DNA of 64,000 bases. Origin: Pseudoflavonifractor intestinihominis (GTDB taxonomy: Bacteria > Bacillota > Clostridia > Oscillospirales > Oscillospiraceae). Of this stretch, positions 38,416-47,413 are shown piece after piece (within the stretch, counting starts at the first letter, position 1; each line of letters begins with the position of its first letter). A program made the translations under genes and the position numbers. A model generated the notes under the pieces. That model was not told the origin of the DNA, did not search any database, and saw nothing but the letters and a program-made list of their open reading frames with translations. The DNA is taken from assembly GCF_040096055.1 (NCBI RefSeq), contig NZ_JBBMFK010000013.1, positions 1-64,000 of the forward strand, written 5' to 3'.

Positions 38416-39507
38416 TCACTTGTACTGGCGGCCCAGAGCGTCGGCGGTCAGAATGGCGGCGCACACCTTGTCGGCGGTGATCTCCATGGGCATGTTGTAG
38501 ATGCACCCGCCGGGCACGCAGGCGGCCTCTGCCACGGCCCGGATCGTCTCCATATCGGCGTCGGCCAGGCCCAGGCCGGCCAGGGTGGTAGGCAGGCCCA
38601 CGCTGTTGCAGAAGCCCAGCACCTCTTCGATCTGATCCATGGGGGCGTTCTGGAGCACCAGCTGGGCCAGGGTGCCGAAGGCCACCTTCTCGCCATGGTA
38701 CATGCCCCTGGTCTCGGGGGCCACGGTGAGGCCGTTGTGGATGGCGTGGGCGGCGGCCAGGCCGCCCGACTCAAACCCCAGCCCGGACAGGTAGATATTG
38801 GCCTCAATAATGTTCTCCACCGCCCTGGTGCACACCCGGCGCTCCACCGCCAGCTTGGCCTTCAGTCCGTCGGCAAGCAGGGTGTCATAGCAGGCCCGGG
38901 CCAGCACCAGGGCCGCGTTGGTGGCCTGTCCCCCCGCGTTGCTGACGGCCCGGGCATCCGCCGCCGCCCTGGCCTCGAACCAGGTGGACAGGGCGTCTCC
39001 CATGCCGGACACCAGCAGCCGGACCGGCGCCTTGCTCACCACGTCGGTGTCCACCAGCACGATATTGGGGTTGGAGGGCAGCTGCAAATACCGGTCAAAG
39101 ACCCCGTCGTCGTGGTAGAGCACCGACAGGGACGAGCAGGGCGCGTCGGTGCTGGCGCTTGTGGGGACCACCGCCACCGGCTTGCCGCCGTAATAGGCCA
39201 GGGCCTTGGCGGTATCCAGAACCTTGCCGCCCCCCACGCCCACCACCACGTCGGCCTCCAGCCGGGCCATGGCGGCCTTCATGCGCTCGATCTCCGTCCT
39301 GGAGCACTCGCCGTCAAAACACTCGAAATGGACCTCGCAGCCGCCGGCCCGGAAGCCCGCCTCCAGCCGCTCCCCCATCCGCTCGTAGCCCGACCGGCCT
39401 ATGAGCACAAAGGCCCGCTGTCCCAGCGGGCGGATATGGGCGCCGATCCGGTCCAGCTCCCCCTGTCCCTGAATGTACTTTCCCGGTGCAATGATGATGT
39501 TGGCCAT
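38416..39507 (-). CDS. gldA: glycerol dehydrogenase
   Basis: 363 residues. The NAD-binding part VVGVGGGKVLDTAKALAYY and the catalytic-zinc region (GDALSTWFEARAAA with the Asp; AAAHAIHNGLTVAPE and MYHGEKVAFGTLAQL with the His pair) are the iron/zinc alcohol dehydrogenase III pattern of GldA. It oxidises glycerol to dihydroxyacetone with NAD. It has its own promoter. The divergent DUF815 gene is not functionally linked as far as can be seen. Confidence 0.93.
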   Translation of the reverse strand: MANIIIAPGKYIQGQGELDRIGAHIRPLGQRAFVLIGRSGYERMGERLEAGFRAGGCEVHFECFDGECSRTEIERMKAAMARLEADVVVGVGGGKVLDTAKALAYYGGKPVAVVPTSASTDAPCSSLSVLYHDDGVFDRYLQLPSNPNIVLVDTDVVSKAPVRLLVSGMGDALSTWFEARAAADARAVSNAGGQATNAALVLARACYDTLLADGLKAKLAVERRVCTRAVENIIEANIYLSGLGFESGGLAAAHAIHNGLTVAPETRGMYHGEKVAFGTLAQLVLQNAPMDQIEEVLGFCNSVGLPTTLAGLGLADADMETIRAVAEAACVPGGCIYNMPMEITADKVCAAILTADALGRQYK

Positions 39508-39571
39508 ATGTCAGCGCTCCTCACTGTACGGCGGCCTGGCCGCCGCGCTTTTCTGCTATATCAAAGCACCC

Positions 39572-39600
39572 TGAGTATATATTTATGATAATTATTTGTC
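39572..39600 (-). promoter_or_regulatory. promoter of gldA
   Basis: Minus strand TTGACA, 17-base AT-rich spacer, TATACT. The leader contains a CGGCGG/CCGCCG hairpin near 39529-39545. Confidence 0.88.
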
Positions 39601-39655
39601 AATCTTTCGCCGGGATTTTTTACAATTTTCCCCTGCTTCCCCGGCGGACAGCCCA

Positions 39656-39684
39656 TTGACAACCGGTGCCGCCGCGCATAAAAT
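39656..39684 (+). promoter_or_regulatory. promoter of the DUF815 ATPase gene
   Basis: TTGACA (39656-39661), 17-base spacer, TAAAAT (39679-39684), about 30 bases before the start codon. Confidence 0.85.
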
Positions 39685-39715
39685 GGAAAAAACACACGTC
39701 CGGGAGGGACCAGAT

Positions 39716-40915
39716 ATGACATTGGAAGCGCTGCGGTACGCCCTGATGGGGATATCCGCTTATCGGAATATGATGGACGAGCCCCTGATGAAGGAGGTCT
39801 CCGCCCTGCTGGAGGCCATTGGCGGCGGCCGGGGCGGCGAGGCCCTGGAGCGGTACTCCGGCGTGTTCTACCGCCTGCGGCAGGAGGGGTATGAGACTCT
39901 GGGCGGCTGGCTCCACGACAAGCTCCGCTATGAGGACGGCCCCTATCCCCGTCTGGTGGAGCGGGGCGGCGAGGACAAGGAGCTGACCGCCGCAGCGGAG
40001 CGGGATGTGGAGGTGCTCAGCCAGCTCTCCGGCCTGAGCGGCGGGCTGATCCTCAGCAAGATCGGCGCCCTGCTGCCCCCCGATGCGGCCACGGTCCCCG
40101 CCAAGCTGCCCCGCTGGAGCGGCGGCGTACCCTTTGACTTTGCCTCTCTGACCGAGTTCTACCGCCGCAGCGGCGCGGGCCTCTTTGCCCGCAACCGGGC
40201 CTTCCTGTGGGAGGAGGGCGCCCTGCGCCCGGTGGACAACCCGGACTGCACCGACGGCGCGGAGCTCATCGGTTACGAGCGGCAGCGGGACAAGGTCATC
40301 GCCAACACCCGGGCCATGATGGAGGGCAACCTGGTCAACAACGTGCTGCTCTACGGCGACCCGGGCACCGGCAAGTCGGTGACCGTCAAGTCCCTGCTCA
40401 CGGTGCCCGGCTTTGAGGACCTGCGGCTCATCGAGGTGCGGAAGGAGGAGCTGGGCGAGCTCCACGACCTGATCCCCACCCTGGCGGGCCGGCGGCACAA
40501 GTTCATCCTCTTTATCGACGACCTGGCCTTTGACCAGGACGACAAGACCTACTCCGTCCTCAAGACCATCCTGGAGGGCGGCCTGGAGCGCCGTCCCGCC
40601 AACGTGGCGGTGTACGCCACCTCCAACCGCCGCCACCTGGTGCGCCAGACCTTCTCCGACCGGGCCGGGGACGAGGTGGACCGCACCGAGACCATCGCGG
40701 AGAAGACCTCCCTGTCCGAGCGGTTCGGCCTGCGCATCCCCTATCTGGCGGTGGGCAAGCCGGAGTTCCTGGACATGGTGGAGCGGATGGCCGACCTGTA
40801 CGGCGTCTCCATGGACCGGGACACCCTCCGGGCCGAGGCGGTGAAGTTCGAGATGCACCATCCGGGAAGGACGCCCCGCACCGCCCGGCAGTTCATCGCC
40901 AGTCTCAGCATGTAA
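39716..40915 (+). CDS. DUF815-family AAA+ ATPase
   Basis: ATG 39716 with GGGAGGG upstream; 399 residues. The N-terminal half is helical. The ATPase core has Walker A GDPGTGKSVTVKSLL (about residues 214-228), Walker B FILFIDDLAF (about 262-271), the sensor VAVYATSNRRHLV and the Arg-finger region SERFGLRIPYLAV. DUF815 proteins are conserved single-copy AAA+ ATPases of unknown substrate. Single-gene unit under a clear promoter. Confidence 0.92.
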   Translation: MTLEALRYALMGISAYRNMMDEPLMKEVSALLEAIGGGRGGEALERYSGVFYRLRQEGYETLGGWLHDKLRYEDGPYPRLVERGGEDKELTAAAERDVEVLSQLSGLSGGLILSKIGALLPPDAATVPAKLPRWSGGVPFDFASLTEFYRRSGAGLFARNRAFLWEEGALRPVDNPDCTDGAELIGYERQRDKVIANTRAMMEGNLVNNVLLYGDPGTGKSVTVKSLLTVPGFEDLRLIEVRKEELGELHDLIPTLAGRRHKFILFIDDLAFDQDDKTYSVLKTILEGGLERRPANVAVYATSNRRHLVRQTFSDRAGDEVDRTETIAEKTSLSERFGLRIPYLAVGKPEFLDMVERMADLYGVSMDRDTLRAEAVKFEMHHPGRTPRTARQFIASLSM

Positions 40916-40959
40916 TCTGTCCTCTTCGGGGGCAATTTGTAAATTTTCTTTGAACCCCC

Positions 40960-40988
40960 TTGAAAATTACAGTACGAAGGATTATCAT
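40960..40988 (+). promoter_or_regulatory. promoter of htpG
   Basis: TTGAAA (40960-40965), 17-base spacer, TATCAT (40983-40988), immediately before the CIRCE operator. Confidence 0.8.
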
Positions 40989-40992
40989 AGCG

Positions 40993-41019
40993 TTAGCACT
41001 CAGAAGTTCCGAGTGCTAA
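40993..41019 (+). promoter_or_regulatory. CIRCE operator (HrcA binding site)
   Basis: TTAGCACTC (40993-41001), 9-base spacer, GAGTGCTAA (41011-41019): a perfect match to CIRCE. It overlaps the expected transcription start of htpG, so HrcA would repress htpG at normal temperature. Confidence 0.98.
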
Positions 41020-41065
41020 CGCTATGTTGTTGATACGCATCTTTTTATATATGGAGGCAGATATC

Positions 41066-42979
41066 ATGGAAAAGAAACAGTTTCAGGCGGAATCCAAGCG
41101 CCTGCTGGACCTGATGATCAACTCTATCTACACGCACAAGGAGATTTTCCTCCGTGAGATCATCTCCAATGCCAGCGACGCCATCGACAAGCTGGCCTAC
41201 AAGTCTCTCACCGATGACAAGGTGGGCCTGAACCGGTCCGACTTCAAGATTGTCCTCACCCCCGACCAGATCGCCCGCACCCTGACCATCAGCGACAATG
41301 GCATCGGCATGACCAAGGAGGAGCTGGAGGAGAATCTGGGCACCATCGCCCGCAGCGGCTCCCTCCAGTTCAAGCAGGACATGGACCAGGACAAGAAGGC
41401 CGACGTAGACATCATCGGCCAGTTCGGCGTGGGCTTCTACTCCGCCTTCATGGTGGCCGACAAGGTCACCGTCACCAGCAAGGCCTACGGCTCCGATCAG
41501 GCCTGGCGCTGGGAGAGCGAAGGCGCCGAGGGGTACACCATCGAGCCCGCGGAGAAGGCCGGTGTGGGCACCGACATCGTGCTCCACATCAAGGCGGACA
41601 CCGACGACGAGAAGTACGGCCAGTACCTGGAGCAGTACCGTCTGGACGACCTGGTGAAGAAGTACTCCGACTACATCCACTACCCCATCCAGATGCTCAT
41701 GCACAAGTCCCGCCAGAAGGAGCGCCCCGCCGACGCCGGCGAGGACTACAAGCCCGAGTGGGAGGACTACGACCAGTGGGAGACCCTCAACTCCATGGTT
41801 CCCCTGTGGCAGCGGCCCAAAAACGAGGTGACCGCTGAGGAGTACAACAACTTCTACAAGGAGCACTACGGCGACTGGGAGGACCCCATGTCCGTCATCC
41901 ACGTCCACGGCGAGGGCCAGGTGGAGTACAAGGCCATGCTCTACATCCCCGGCCACGCCCCCTATGACTTCTACACCCGCGAGTACGAGAAGGGCCTTCA
42001 GCTCTACTCCTCCGGCGTGCTCATCATGGACAAGTGCGCCGACCTGCTGCCCGACCACTTCCGCTTTGTCCGCGGCGTGGTGGACTCCGCCGACTTCTCC
42101 CTCAACATCTCCCGTGAGGTGCTCCAGCACACCCAGGTGCTGAAGATCATCGCCACCAACCTGGAGAAGAAGATCAAGGCCGAGCTGCTCAAGCTGCAGA
42201 AGGACGAGCGGGCCAAGTATGAGACCTTCTGGGCCGCCTTTGGCCGTCAGATCAAGTACGGCGTGCTGGAGGACTACGGCATCCACAAGGACATGCTCAA
42301 GGACCTGCTCCTGTTCCACTCCTCCAAGGACGGCAAGCTGACCACCCTGGCCGAGTACCGCCAGCGGATGCCTGAGGACCAGCAGTATATCTACTACGCC
42401 TGCGGCGAGAGCGTGGACCAGATCGCCCGCCTGCCTCAGGCCGAGCGGATCCTGGACAAGGGCTATGAGATCCTCTATCTCACCGAGGAGCCCGACGAGT
42501 TCATCATGAACGGCCTGGGCGCCTGGGACGAGAAGTCCTTCAAGCCTGTGACCGACGAGGACGCCCTGCCCCAGACCGACGAGGAGAAGGCCGCCTCCGA
42601 GAAGAAGGCGGAGGAGAGCAAGGACGTGCTCACCTTCGTGAAGGAGACCCTGGGCGACAAGATCAAGGAGGCCCGGGTGTCCAAGATCCTGAAGTCGGGC
42701 GCGGTGTGCCTCACCGCCGACGGCCCGGTGACCATTGAGATGGAGAAGTACTTCTCCCGCATGGACCCGGAGCGTGCCCAGGGCATGAAGGCCCAGCGGG
42801 TGCTGGAGCTCAACCCCGACTCGGGCGCCTTCGCCGCCCTGCGGGAGGCGGTGGACTCCGACCCGGAGAAGGCCAAGAAGTACGCCGAGCTGCTCTACGA
42901 CCAGGCCCTGCTCATCGCCGGCCTGCCGCTGGAGGACCCTGCCGCTTACACCGAACTGGTGTGCAGCCTGATGAAGTAA
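41066..42979 (+). CDS. htpG: Hsp90 chaperone HtpG
   Basis: ATG 41066 (GGAGG, spacing 8); 637 residues. The GHKL ATPase motifs (ISNASDAIDKLAYKSLTDDK, ISDNGIGMTKEELEENLGTI, IGQFGVGFYSAFMVADKV) mark the N-terminal domain. The catalytic Arg region VVDSADFSLNISREVLQHTQ is in the middle domain, and a typical dimerisation domain ends the protein. ATP-driven folding chaperone of the cytoplasm. HtpG under CIRCE control is found in some but not all Firmicutes; here the operator is perfect. Confidence 0.98.
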   Translation: MEKKQFQAESKRLLDLMINSIYTHKEIFLREIISNASDAIDKLAYKSLTDDKVGLNRSDFKIVLTPDQIARTLTISDNGIGMTKEELEENLGTIARSGSLQFKQDMDQDKKADVDIIGQFGVGFYSAFMVADKVTVTSKAYGSDQAWRWESEGAEGYTIEPAEKAGVGTDIVLHIKADTDDEKYGQYLEQYRLDDLVKKYSDYIHYPIQMLMHKSRQKERPADAGEDYKPEWEDYDQWETLNSMVPLWQRPKNEVTAEEYNNFYKEHYGDWEDPMSVIHVHGEGQVEYKAMLYIPGHAPYDFYTREYEKGLQLYSSGVLIMDKCADLLPDHFRFVRGVVDSADFSLNISREVLQHTQVLKIIATNLEKKIKAELLKLQKDERAKYETFWAAFGRQIKYGVLEDYGIHKDMLKDLLLFHSSKDGKLTTLAEYRQRMPEDQQYIYYACGESVDQIARLPQAERILDKGYEILYLTEEPDEFIMNGLGAWDEKSFKPVTDEDALPQTDEEKAASEKKAEESKDVLTFVKETLGDKIKEARVSKILKSGAVCLTADGPVTIEMEKYFSRMDPERAQGMKAQRVLELNPDSGAFAALREAVDSDPEKAKKYAELLYDQALLIAGLPLEDPAAYTELVCSLMK

Positions 42980-42994
42980 ATCGGAAAACAGAAT

Positions 42995-43030
42995 GCCGCC
43001 CCGGCGCCGATGGCGCCGGGGCGGCGTTTT
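42995..43030 (+). terminator. intrinsic terminator of htpG
   Basis: GCCGCCCCGGCGCC (42995-43008) pairs perfectly with GGCGCCGGGGCGGC (43012-43025) around GAT, followed by GTTTT. Confidence 0.95.
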
Positions 43031-43041
43031 CTATGCTGTGA

Positions 43042-44253
43042 TTACCCCTCGTAGGGCTTGTCTGTCTCGATGTAGACGCCCAGCTCAGCGCTCCAGCTCA
43101 CGTTGAAACCCAGCGCCTGGCCCAGGTCACGCAGCTTGTAGTAGGTGTACCCGCCGCCGGCGTCGTCGGTGAGCAGGATGGCCTCCAGAGCGGCGGCAGA
43201 GCCGTTCACGTTGGTGGTAGCGGTGGAGTCCTGATAGCTCCGGTTGCCGCTGAAGGGGGTGGACATCTCAGAGCCGTTGGCGGTGTAGGCCTGGCCGGTA
43301 ACCAGGTTCACCGCGCCGTCCCAGCCCACGTTGAACTGAGCGGCGGTGCCGTTGAGGGCATAGGCCACGTCACGCACCTTCACATAGTTGGTGTCGTTGC
43401 CCTTCTCGTCCTTCAGAGCGTACATCTGGAACTCCACGGCCACGCCGTCCACCTTCACGGACTGGGTGGAGGCATAGGCGGTCTTGGCGGGGGTGGGGGG
43501 CGTGACGCCGCCGCCGGTCCAGACGGCATAGGTCACGTATTCGCCGGCGCTGTCATAGATGCTGGTCAGAGTACCCCAGTCAAAGGTCTCCTGCTTGAGC
43601 TGGAGGGGCTTACCGTACTGATCCTTAAACTGGGAGACAAGGGAGCTGGCCGCAGCCGTATCGTCCATATACACCCGGAATCCCTCAAAGGCGGGCTCAT
43701 CCCGCTCCACCAGGATGCTGCCGCTGTTCAGGGTATAGCTGTCGTTTACAGTCAGGCCGGTGGTGGTGATAGAGCCGCCGGTGAGGGTCAGCTTGAAGCA
43801 GGAGAAATAGGTTGAGGTGATGGCGGCGTCGGTCAGCGCCAGGTCGCCCAGCGTGAGCTGATGGCAGGAGAGACTACCCCCGCCCTGGATGGTCACCGTG
43901 GGCTGGTCCTCCAGGGTCTTGCCCATCTTATAGATGGAATCCATGGTATTGACGCTGTTGCTCGTGCCGCTGGTCAGCACAAGGGTGAAGGACTTGTCCA
44001 GATTACACAGCTGGAAATAGCCGCTGTCGCCATAGGGATTGTCAGGGGTTGCGATGTTAAGCCCGTTGAAGGTCATGGTATAGTTGCCGTCATAGCTCCA
44101 GCCGGCGCCGCTGGCAGGGACGTCATAAGAATAAAAGGTTTCGCCGAAGCGGAAGCCCACCCGGGTTTCACCCATGGCATCCGCCAAGGCAGGGACGGAC
44201 AGCCCCAGGGCCAGAGCCATGGCCAGAAACATGGATAGAAATTTTTTCCTCAT
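43042..44253 (-). CDS. secreted protein with copper amine oxidase-like N-terminal (stalk) domain
   Basis: ATG 44253 with GGGAGGT at spacing 7; 403 residues. Signal peptide MRKKFLSMFLAMALALGLSV cut near ALADA. Residues 30-240 look like a parallel beta-helix (GGSITTTGLTVNDSYTLNSG), possibly an adhesion or carbohydrate-binding repeat. After a proline hinge (GGGVTPPTPAK), residues 265-400 match the Cu-amine-oxidase N-terminal-like domain (YVKVRDVAYALNGTAAQFNV, YKLRDLGQALGFNVSWSAEL), a surface domain common in Clostridia. No anchor motif seen. Single gene with its own promoter. Confidence 0.85.
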   Translation of the reverse strand: MRKKFLSMFLAMALALGLSVPALADAMGETRVGFRFGETFYSYDVPASGAGWSYDGNYTMTFNGLNIATPDNPYGDSGYFQLCNLDKSFTLVLTSGTSNSVNTMDSIYKMGKTLEDQPTVTIQGGGSLSCHQLTLGDLALTDAAITSTYFSCFKLTLTGGSITTTGLTVNDSYTLNSGSILVERDEPAFEGFRVYMDDTAAASSLVSQFKDQYGKPLQLKQETFDWGTLTSIYDSAGEYVTYAVWTGGGVTPPTPAKTAYASTQSVKVDGVAVEFQMYALKDEKGNDTNYVKVRDVAYALNGTAAQFNVGWDGAVNLVTGQAYTANGSEMSTPFSGNRSYQDSTATTNVNGSAAALEAILLTDDAGGGYTYYKLRDLGQALGFNVSWSAELGVYIETDKPYEG

Positions 44254-44275
44254 AAAAATACCTCCCATTCCCATA

Positions 44276-44302
44276 TCCTGCGGCGTGAGCTGTTCCGCAG
44301 GA
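44276..44302 (-). other. leader hairpin
   Basis: TCCTGCGG (44276-44283) pairs with CCGCAGGA (44295-44302) within the leader of the secreted-protein gene. Confidence 0.6.
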
Positions 44303-44315
44303 CATAATTTCCTGT

Positions 44316-44344
44316 ATTTTATACTTTTTCTAAATTTAAATCAA
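44316..44344 (-). promoter_or_regulatory. promoter of the secreted-protein gene
   Basis: Minus strand TTGATT, 17-base spacer, TAAAAT. Confidence 0.7.
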
Positions 44345-44387
44345 TAACATAAGTTAATAGAAACTGGAAAGCCGAGAAACATTCGAA

Positions 44388-44430
44388 ATAAAAATTTCCC
44401 TTGGAGCGGCTTGCGCTCCAAGGGAAATTT
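44388..44430 (-). terminator. terminator of the exopolysaccharide operon
   Basis: A 16-bp perfect stem (44392-44407 with 44415-44430) around a 7-base loop. On the minus strand it ends AAATTTTTATTT. It lies three bases after the last gene of the operon. Confidence 0.9.
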
Positions 44431-44433
44431 TGT

Positions 44434-45906
44434 TTATTTTCTCTCTTCTTCCAGCTGGCCGTCCCGGCCGCTCTTGCGGCTGTGCCGCTCATAGCTGCGG
44501 TAGCCATATCCATAGCCGTACCCGTAGCCGCCGCCGCTCTCCTTCACGCCGTTGAGCACGCAGCCCATCAGGGGCGTCCGGCTACTGGAGAGCAGCTGAA
44601 TGCTGTCCATAATGTGGGGCACCTGGGCTTTGCCCGCACGCACCACATATAGAATTCCGTCGGCCAGAGTGGCCATGGCGGTGCTGTCGCCCAGCAGGCC
44701 GTTGGGCGGCGTGTCGATGATGACGTAGTCCGCCTCATCCCGCAGGGTCTTGAACAGCCCGGACAACCTGCGGGACTCCAGCTGCCGTCTGGGGTTGTCC
44801 AACGCCTTGTCCCCGGCCAGCACCCGCACCCGGGTGCCCTTCAGGTCCACCAGCGCCTCCACCGGATCGCTCTCCCGGCTCTGGAGCAGCTCCGCCATGC
44901 CCTTGGAGGGCGCGGTCAGCCCCAGGGCCTTCTTGACGCTGGGCTTGCGCAGGTCCATGTCCACCAGAATGACACGGGCGCCGTTCTGCCCCAGGGTCAG
45001 GGCCAGATTGACCGCCACGGTGGTCTTGCCCTCGCCGGGCACGGTGCTGGACACCAGGAACACCTTGCTCCCCTGCCGCTCCGCCTCCCGCAGGAACCGG
45101 ATGCGCAGGCTGCGGATGCCCTCCTGGAAGCCGCTGCCCGTCCTCTCGTTCAGGATGGACACCGCGCCCCCGGTCTTGCCGGTGCGCCGCTTGAAGGACA
45201 CGGTGGGCAGGGTGCCCAGACAGGGCACGTTCATCCACTTCTTCATGTCCTCTCTGGTGCGGATGGTCTTGCTGGCCATGGCCAGGGCCAGCAGAAACAG
45301 CACCCCCACGCCAAAGCCCAGCACCGCGCCCTTGATCACCGTGCGGGCGGGCTGGAAGGCGTTATAGGGCTCGCTGGCCACCGCCGGCGGCACCAGCACG
45401 GTCAGCTCCGTGCTGCCCACCACGTAATTGGCCACCTGGGGATAGACCGCGATGACTCCGTTGAGGATATCGCAGGCGTCCTGGGCGCTGGTGCTGGTCA
45501 CCTGCACCGAGAACAGGTTGGTGTTTTCCACGGACTGGGCCGTGATGCTACCGTTGAGCCAGGTCACCCCAAGCTCCCGCTGGAGGAGCTGCTGCATCAG
45601 GTCGGAGGAGAGCAGATAGGGGAAGGTGTTGGCCAGCTGCTCGGCGGCGGCCTTGTCGTAGTAGCTGTCCACGCCGGTGATGTCATACTGGTTGCTCAGC
45701 AGCTGGACGGTGAAGGTGGCCTCAGAGCGGTACATGGGCGTATAGCTGCGCCAGCTGCGCAGCCAGAGCAGCCCGCCCGCCAGCACCGCCAGCACCAGCG
45801 GCACCCAGAACATGCGGGTGAAGATCCGCAGAAACTCCCACAGCAGGGCGGTCAGATCAATGGGCTCGGGCTCTTCCATATGCTGTTTTGTCTTCTGTTC
45901 ATCCAT
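44434..45906 (-). CDS. Wzz-BY-kinase fusion (tyrosine autokinase), second copy
   Basis: 490 residues. ATG 45906 overlaps the upstream gene by eight bases. A Wzz/chain-length domain with two membrane helices (about residues 32-50 and 200-222) is followed by a bacterial tyrosine kinase domain: Walker A STVPGEGKTTVAVNLAL, Walker A' LVDMDLRKPS, Walker B YVIIDTPPNGLLGDS. The C-terminus is a Tyr/Gly cluster (YGYGYGYGYRSYERH), the usual autophosphorylation tail. It controls length and export of surface polysaccharide. Most Firmicutes split these domains into two proteins; here they are fused. Last gene of the operon. Confidence 0.93.
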   Translation of the reverse strand: MDEQKTKQHMEEPEPIDLTALLWEFLRIFTRMFWVPLVLAVLAGGLLWLRSWRSYTPMYRSEATFTVQLLSNQYDITGVDSYYDKAAAEQLANTFPYLLSSDLMQQLLQRELGVTWLNGSITAQSVENTNLFSVQVTSTSAQDACDILNGVIAVYPQVANYVVGSTELTVLVPPAVASEPYNAFQPARTVIKGAVLGFGVGVLFLLALAMASKTIRTREDMKKWMNVPCLGTLPTVSFKRRTGKTGGAVSILNERTGSGFQEGIRSLRIRFLREAERQGSKVFLVSSTVPGEGKTTVAVNLALTLGQNGARVILVDMDLRKPSVKKALGLTAPSKGMAELLQSRESDPVEALVDLKGTRVRVLAGDKALDNPRRQLESRRLSGLFKTLRDEADYVIIDTPPNGLLGDSTAMATLADGILYVVRAGKAQVPHIMDSIQLLSSSRTPLMGCVLNGVKESGGGYGYGYGYGYRSYERHSRKSGRDGQLEEERK

Positions 45907-47389
45907 TGCCGTTCTCCGTCTCCCGGTTTTCCTCGTCTCCGGTCCGGCTGTGCCGGCGGTAGCCGTAGCCGCCATAGCCGCCATAGCCCCCGTAGCCGTA
46001 CCCATAGCCATATCCGTACCCGTAGCCGTACCGCCTGGACTCGCTGAAGAAGGGGGTGGTGCGCACGTCGTTCAGGATGCACCCCAGCAGCTCGCTCTTG
46101 CAGCCCCGCAGCAGGTCTGCGGCGTCATTGATGCGGGCGGCGGGCACAAAGTCCTGCCGCACCACCAGCAGCGAGGCGTCCGCCTGGTCGGCCAGGTACT
46201 CCACGTCGGAGAACAGGGCGATGGGCGGGGAGTCGATGATGACAAAGTCCATCTCCGCCCTGGCCTTTTTCAGCAGCTGTCCCATGCGCTCCGAGGCGAT
46301 CTGCTCCGCCGCCTGCCTGCTCCCCTGCTTGGACAGCAGCACATACAGCTTGTGGGTCCCCAGGTACTCGGGGGCGTACTCCGCCTTGCCCGCCAGCACG
46401 TCGGCCAGCTCCACCCGGGGGTTGTGGCTCAGGATCTTGTACTGGGCCGCCTTGTGCATATCGGCGTCCAGGAGGAGGACTTTTTTCCCCTGCTGGGCCA
46501 GGGTCAGGGCCAGGTTGGCGGCAACAGTGGACTTGCCCTCGTTCTCCGCCACGCTGGTGACCAGAATGACCTGGTAGCCGCTGTTCTTGGCGGCATAGCC
46601 CAGCTTGACGCCCAGCTTGTACATGGTCTCGGTAAAGCGGAAACTGGCCACCGGCATGGTGACGAGCAGCCCCTTGTTGGTCCGGCGGAGCTTGGTCCGC
46701 AGGGTCTTGTTCTTGCTCTCGTGGAAGATGACGCCGAACTCCCGGGCGTCCACCTTGTGCCGCAGGCCCGTGGTGTTCTGCACCGTATCCGCCCACAGGG
46801 TGAGCAGCACCACCAGGGCCGCCACGGCGCCGGCGCCGCCTATGGCGGCCAGCTTCACCGTCCGGCCCCGGTTCAGGGGGTTGGAGGGGGCGGTGGGCAC
46901 CCTGGGGCTGTCCAGCTGCTTGAGGATCACGTTCTGGAACATCTGGTCGGACACGCTGTCGTAGTTCTCCAGCACCAGCTTCAGAGTGCGGAAAGCGGTG
47001 TCCGGCCGGTCCGCCGTCACGGTGAGCACCAGCAGGTTGGTCTCCGGGATCACCATCGCAGACAGCTCCCCGGGCAGGGTGGCCTCCCCAATCAGCTCGG
47101 CGGCCAGGCTGTCGAACACGTTGCTCTCAAAGAGGGTGGTAAAGGTCTCCGCGATCTCGGCGGACATGCTCAGATTGGACAGCACCGAGGAGTAGCTGCT
47201 GCTCTTGACCGACACGGCCAGAGTGGTGCTGGCGGTATAGGATGGGTGGTACAGGCCGGTCATGGCCATCCACGCGCACAGCGCGCCGATGAGCCCGCCG
47301 GCGATGATGGCCGGGAGCTGGCGCAGCACCCGCCGCACCATGCACAGCGGCTCAATGCCGCCCCAGCTGAACGCTTCCTTTTCTTCCAT
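45899..47389 (-). CDS. Wzz-BY-kinase fusion (tyrosine autokinase), first copy
   Basis: 496 residues. Wzz-like N-terminus with helices near residues 25-45 and 170-195. Kinase domain with Walker A TSVAENEGKSTVAANLAL, Walker A' LLLDADMHKA, Walker B FVIIDSPPIALFSD. The tail is a long Tyr-Gly run (ending GGYGGYGGYGYRRHSR), with about fifteen tyrosines. It is clearly a diverged paralogue of the downstream gene. Both keep all three ATP-binding motifs. With the CpsB-type phosphatase this forms a phosphorylation cycle for polysaccharide assembly. Confidence 0.93.
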   Translation of the reverse strand: MEEKEAFSWGGIEPLCMVRRVLRQLPAIIAGGLIGALCAWMAMTGLYHPSYTASTTLAVSVKSSSYSSVLSNLSMSAEIAETFTTLFESNVFDSLAAELIGEATLPGELSAMVIPETNLLVLTVTADRPDTAFRTLKLVLENYDSVSDQMFQNVILKQLDSPRVPTAPSNPLNRGRTVKLAAIGGAGAVAALVVLLTLWADTVQNTTGLRHKVDAREFGVIFHESKNKTLRTKLRRTNKGLLVTMPVASFRFTETMYKLGVKLGYAAKNSGYQVILVTSVAENEGKSTVAANLALTLAQQGKKVLLLDADMHKAAQYKILSHNPRVELADVLAGKAEYAPEYLGTHKLYVLLSKQGSRQAAEQIASERMGQLLKKARAEMDFVIIDSPPIALFSDVEYLADQADASLLVVRQDFVPAARINDAADLLRGCKSELLGCILNDVRTTPFFSESRRYGYGYGYGYGYGYGGYGGYGGYGYRRHSRTGDEENRETENGNG

Positions 47390-47413
47390 TGCTTCGGCTC
47401 CTCCGTTCCGGCT

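Noticed and set aside
41045..42319. Long open frame antisense to htpG
   Set aside because: Val/Leu-rich composition typical of the reverse strand of GC-rich coding sequence, with no ribosome binding site.
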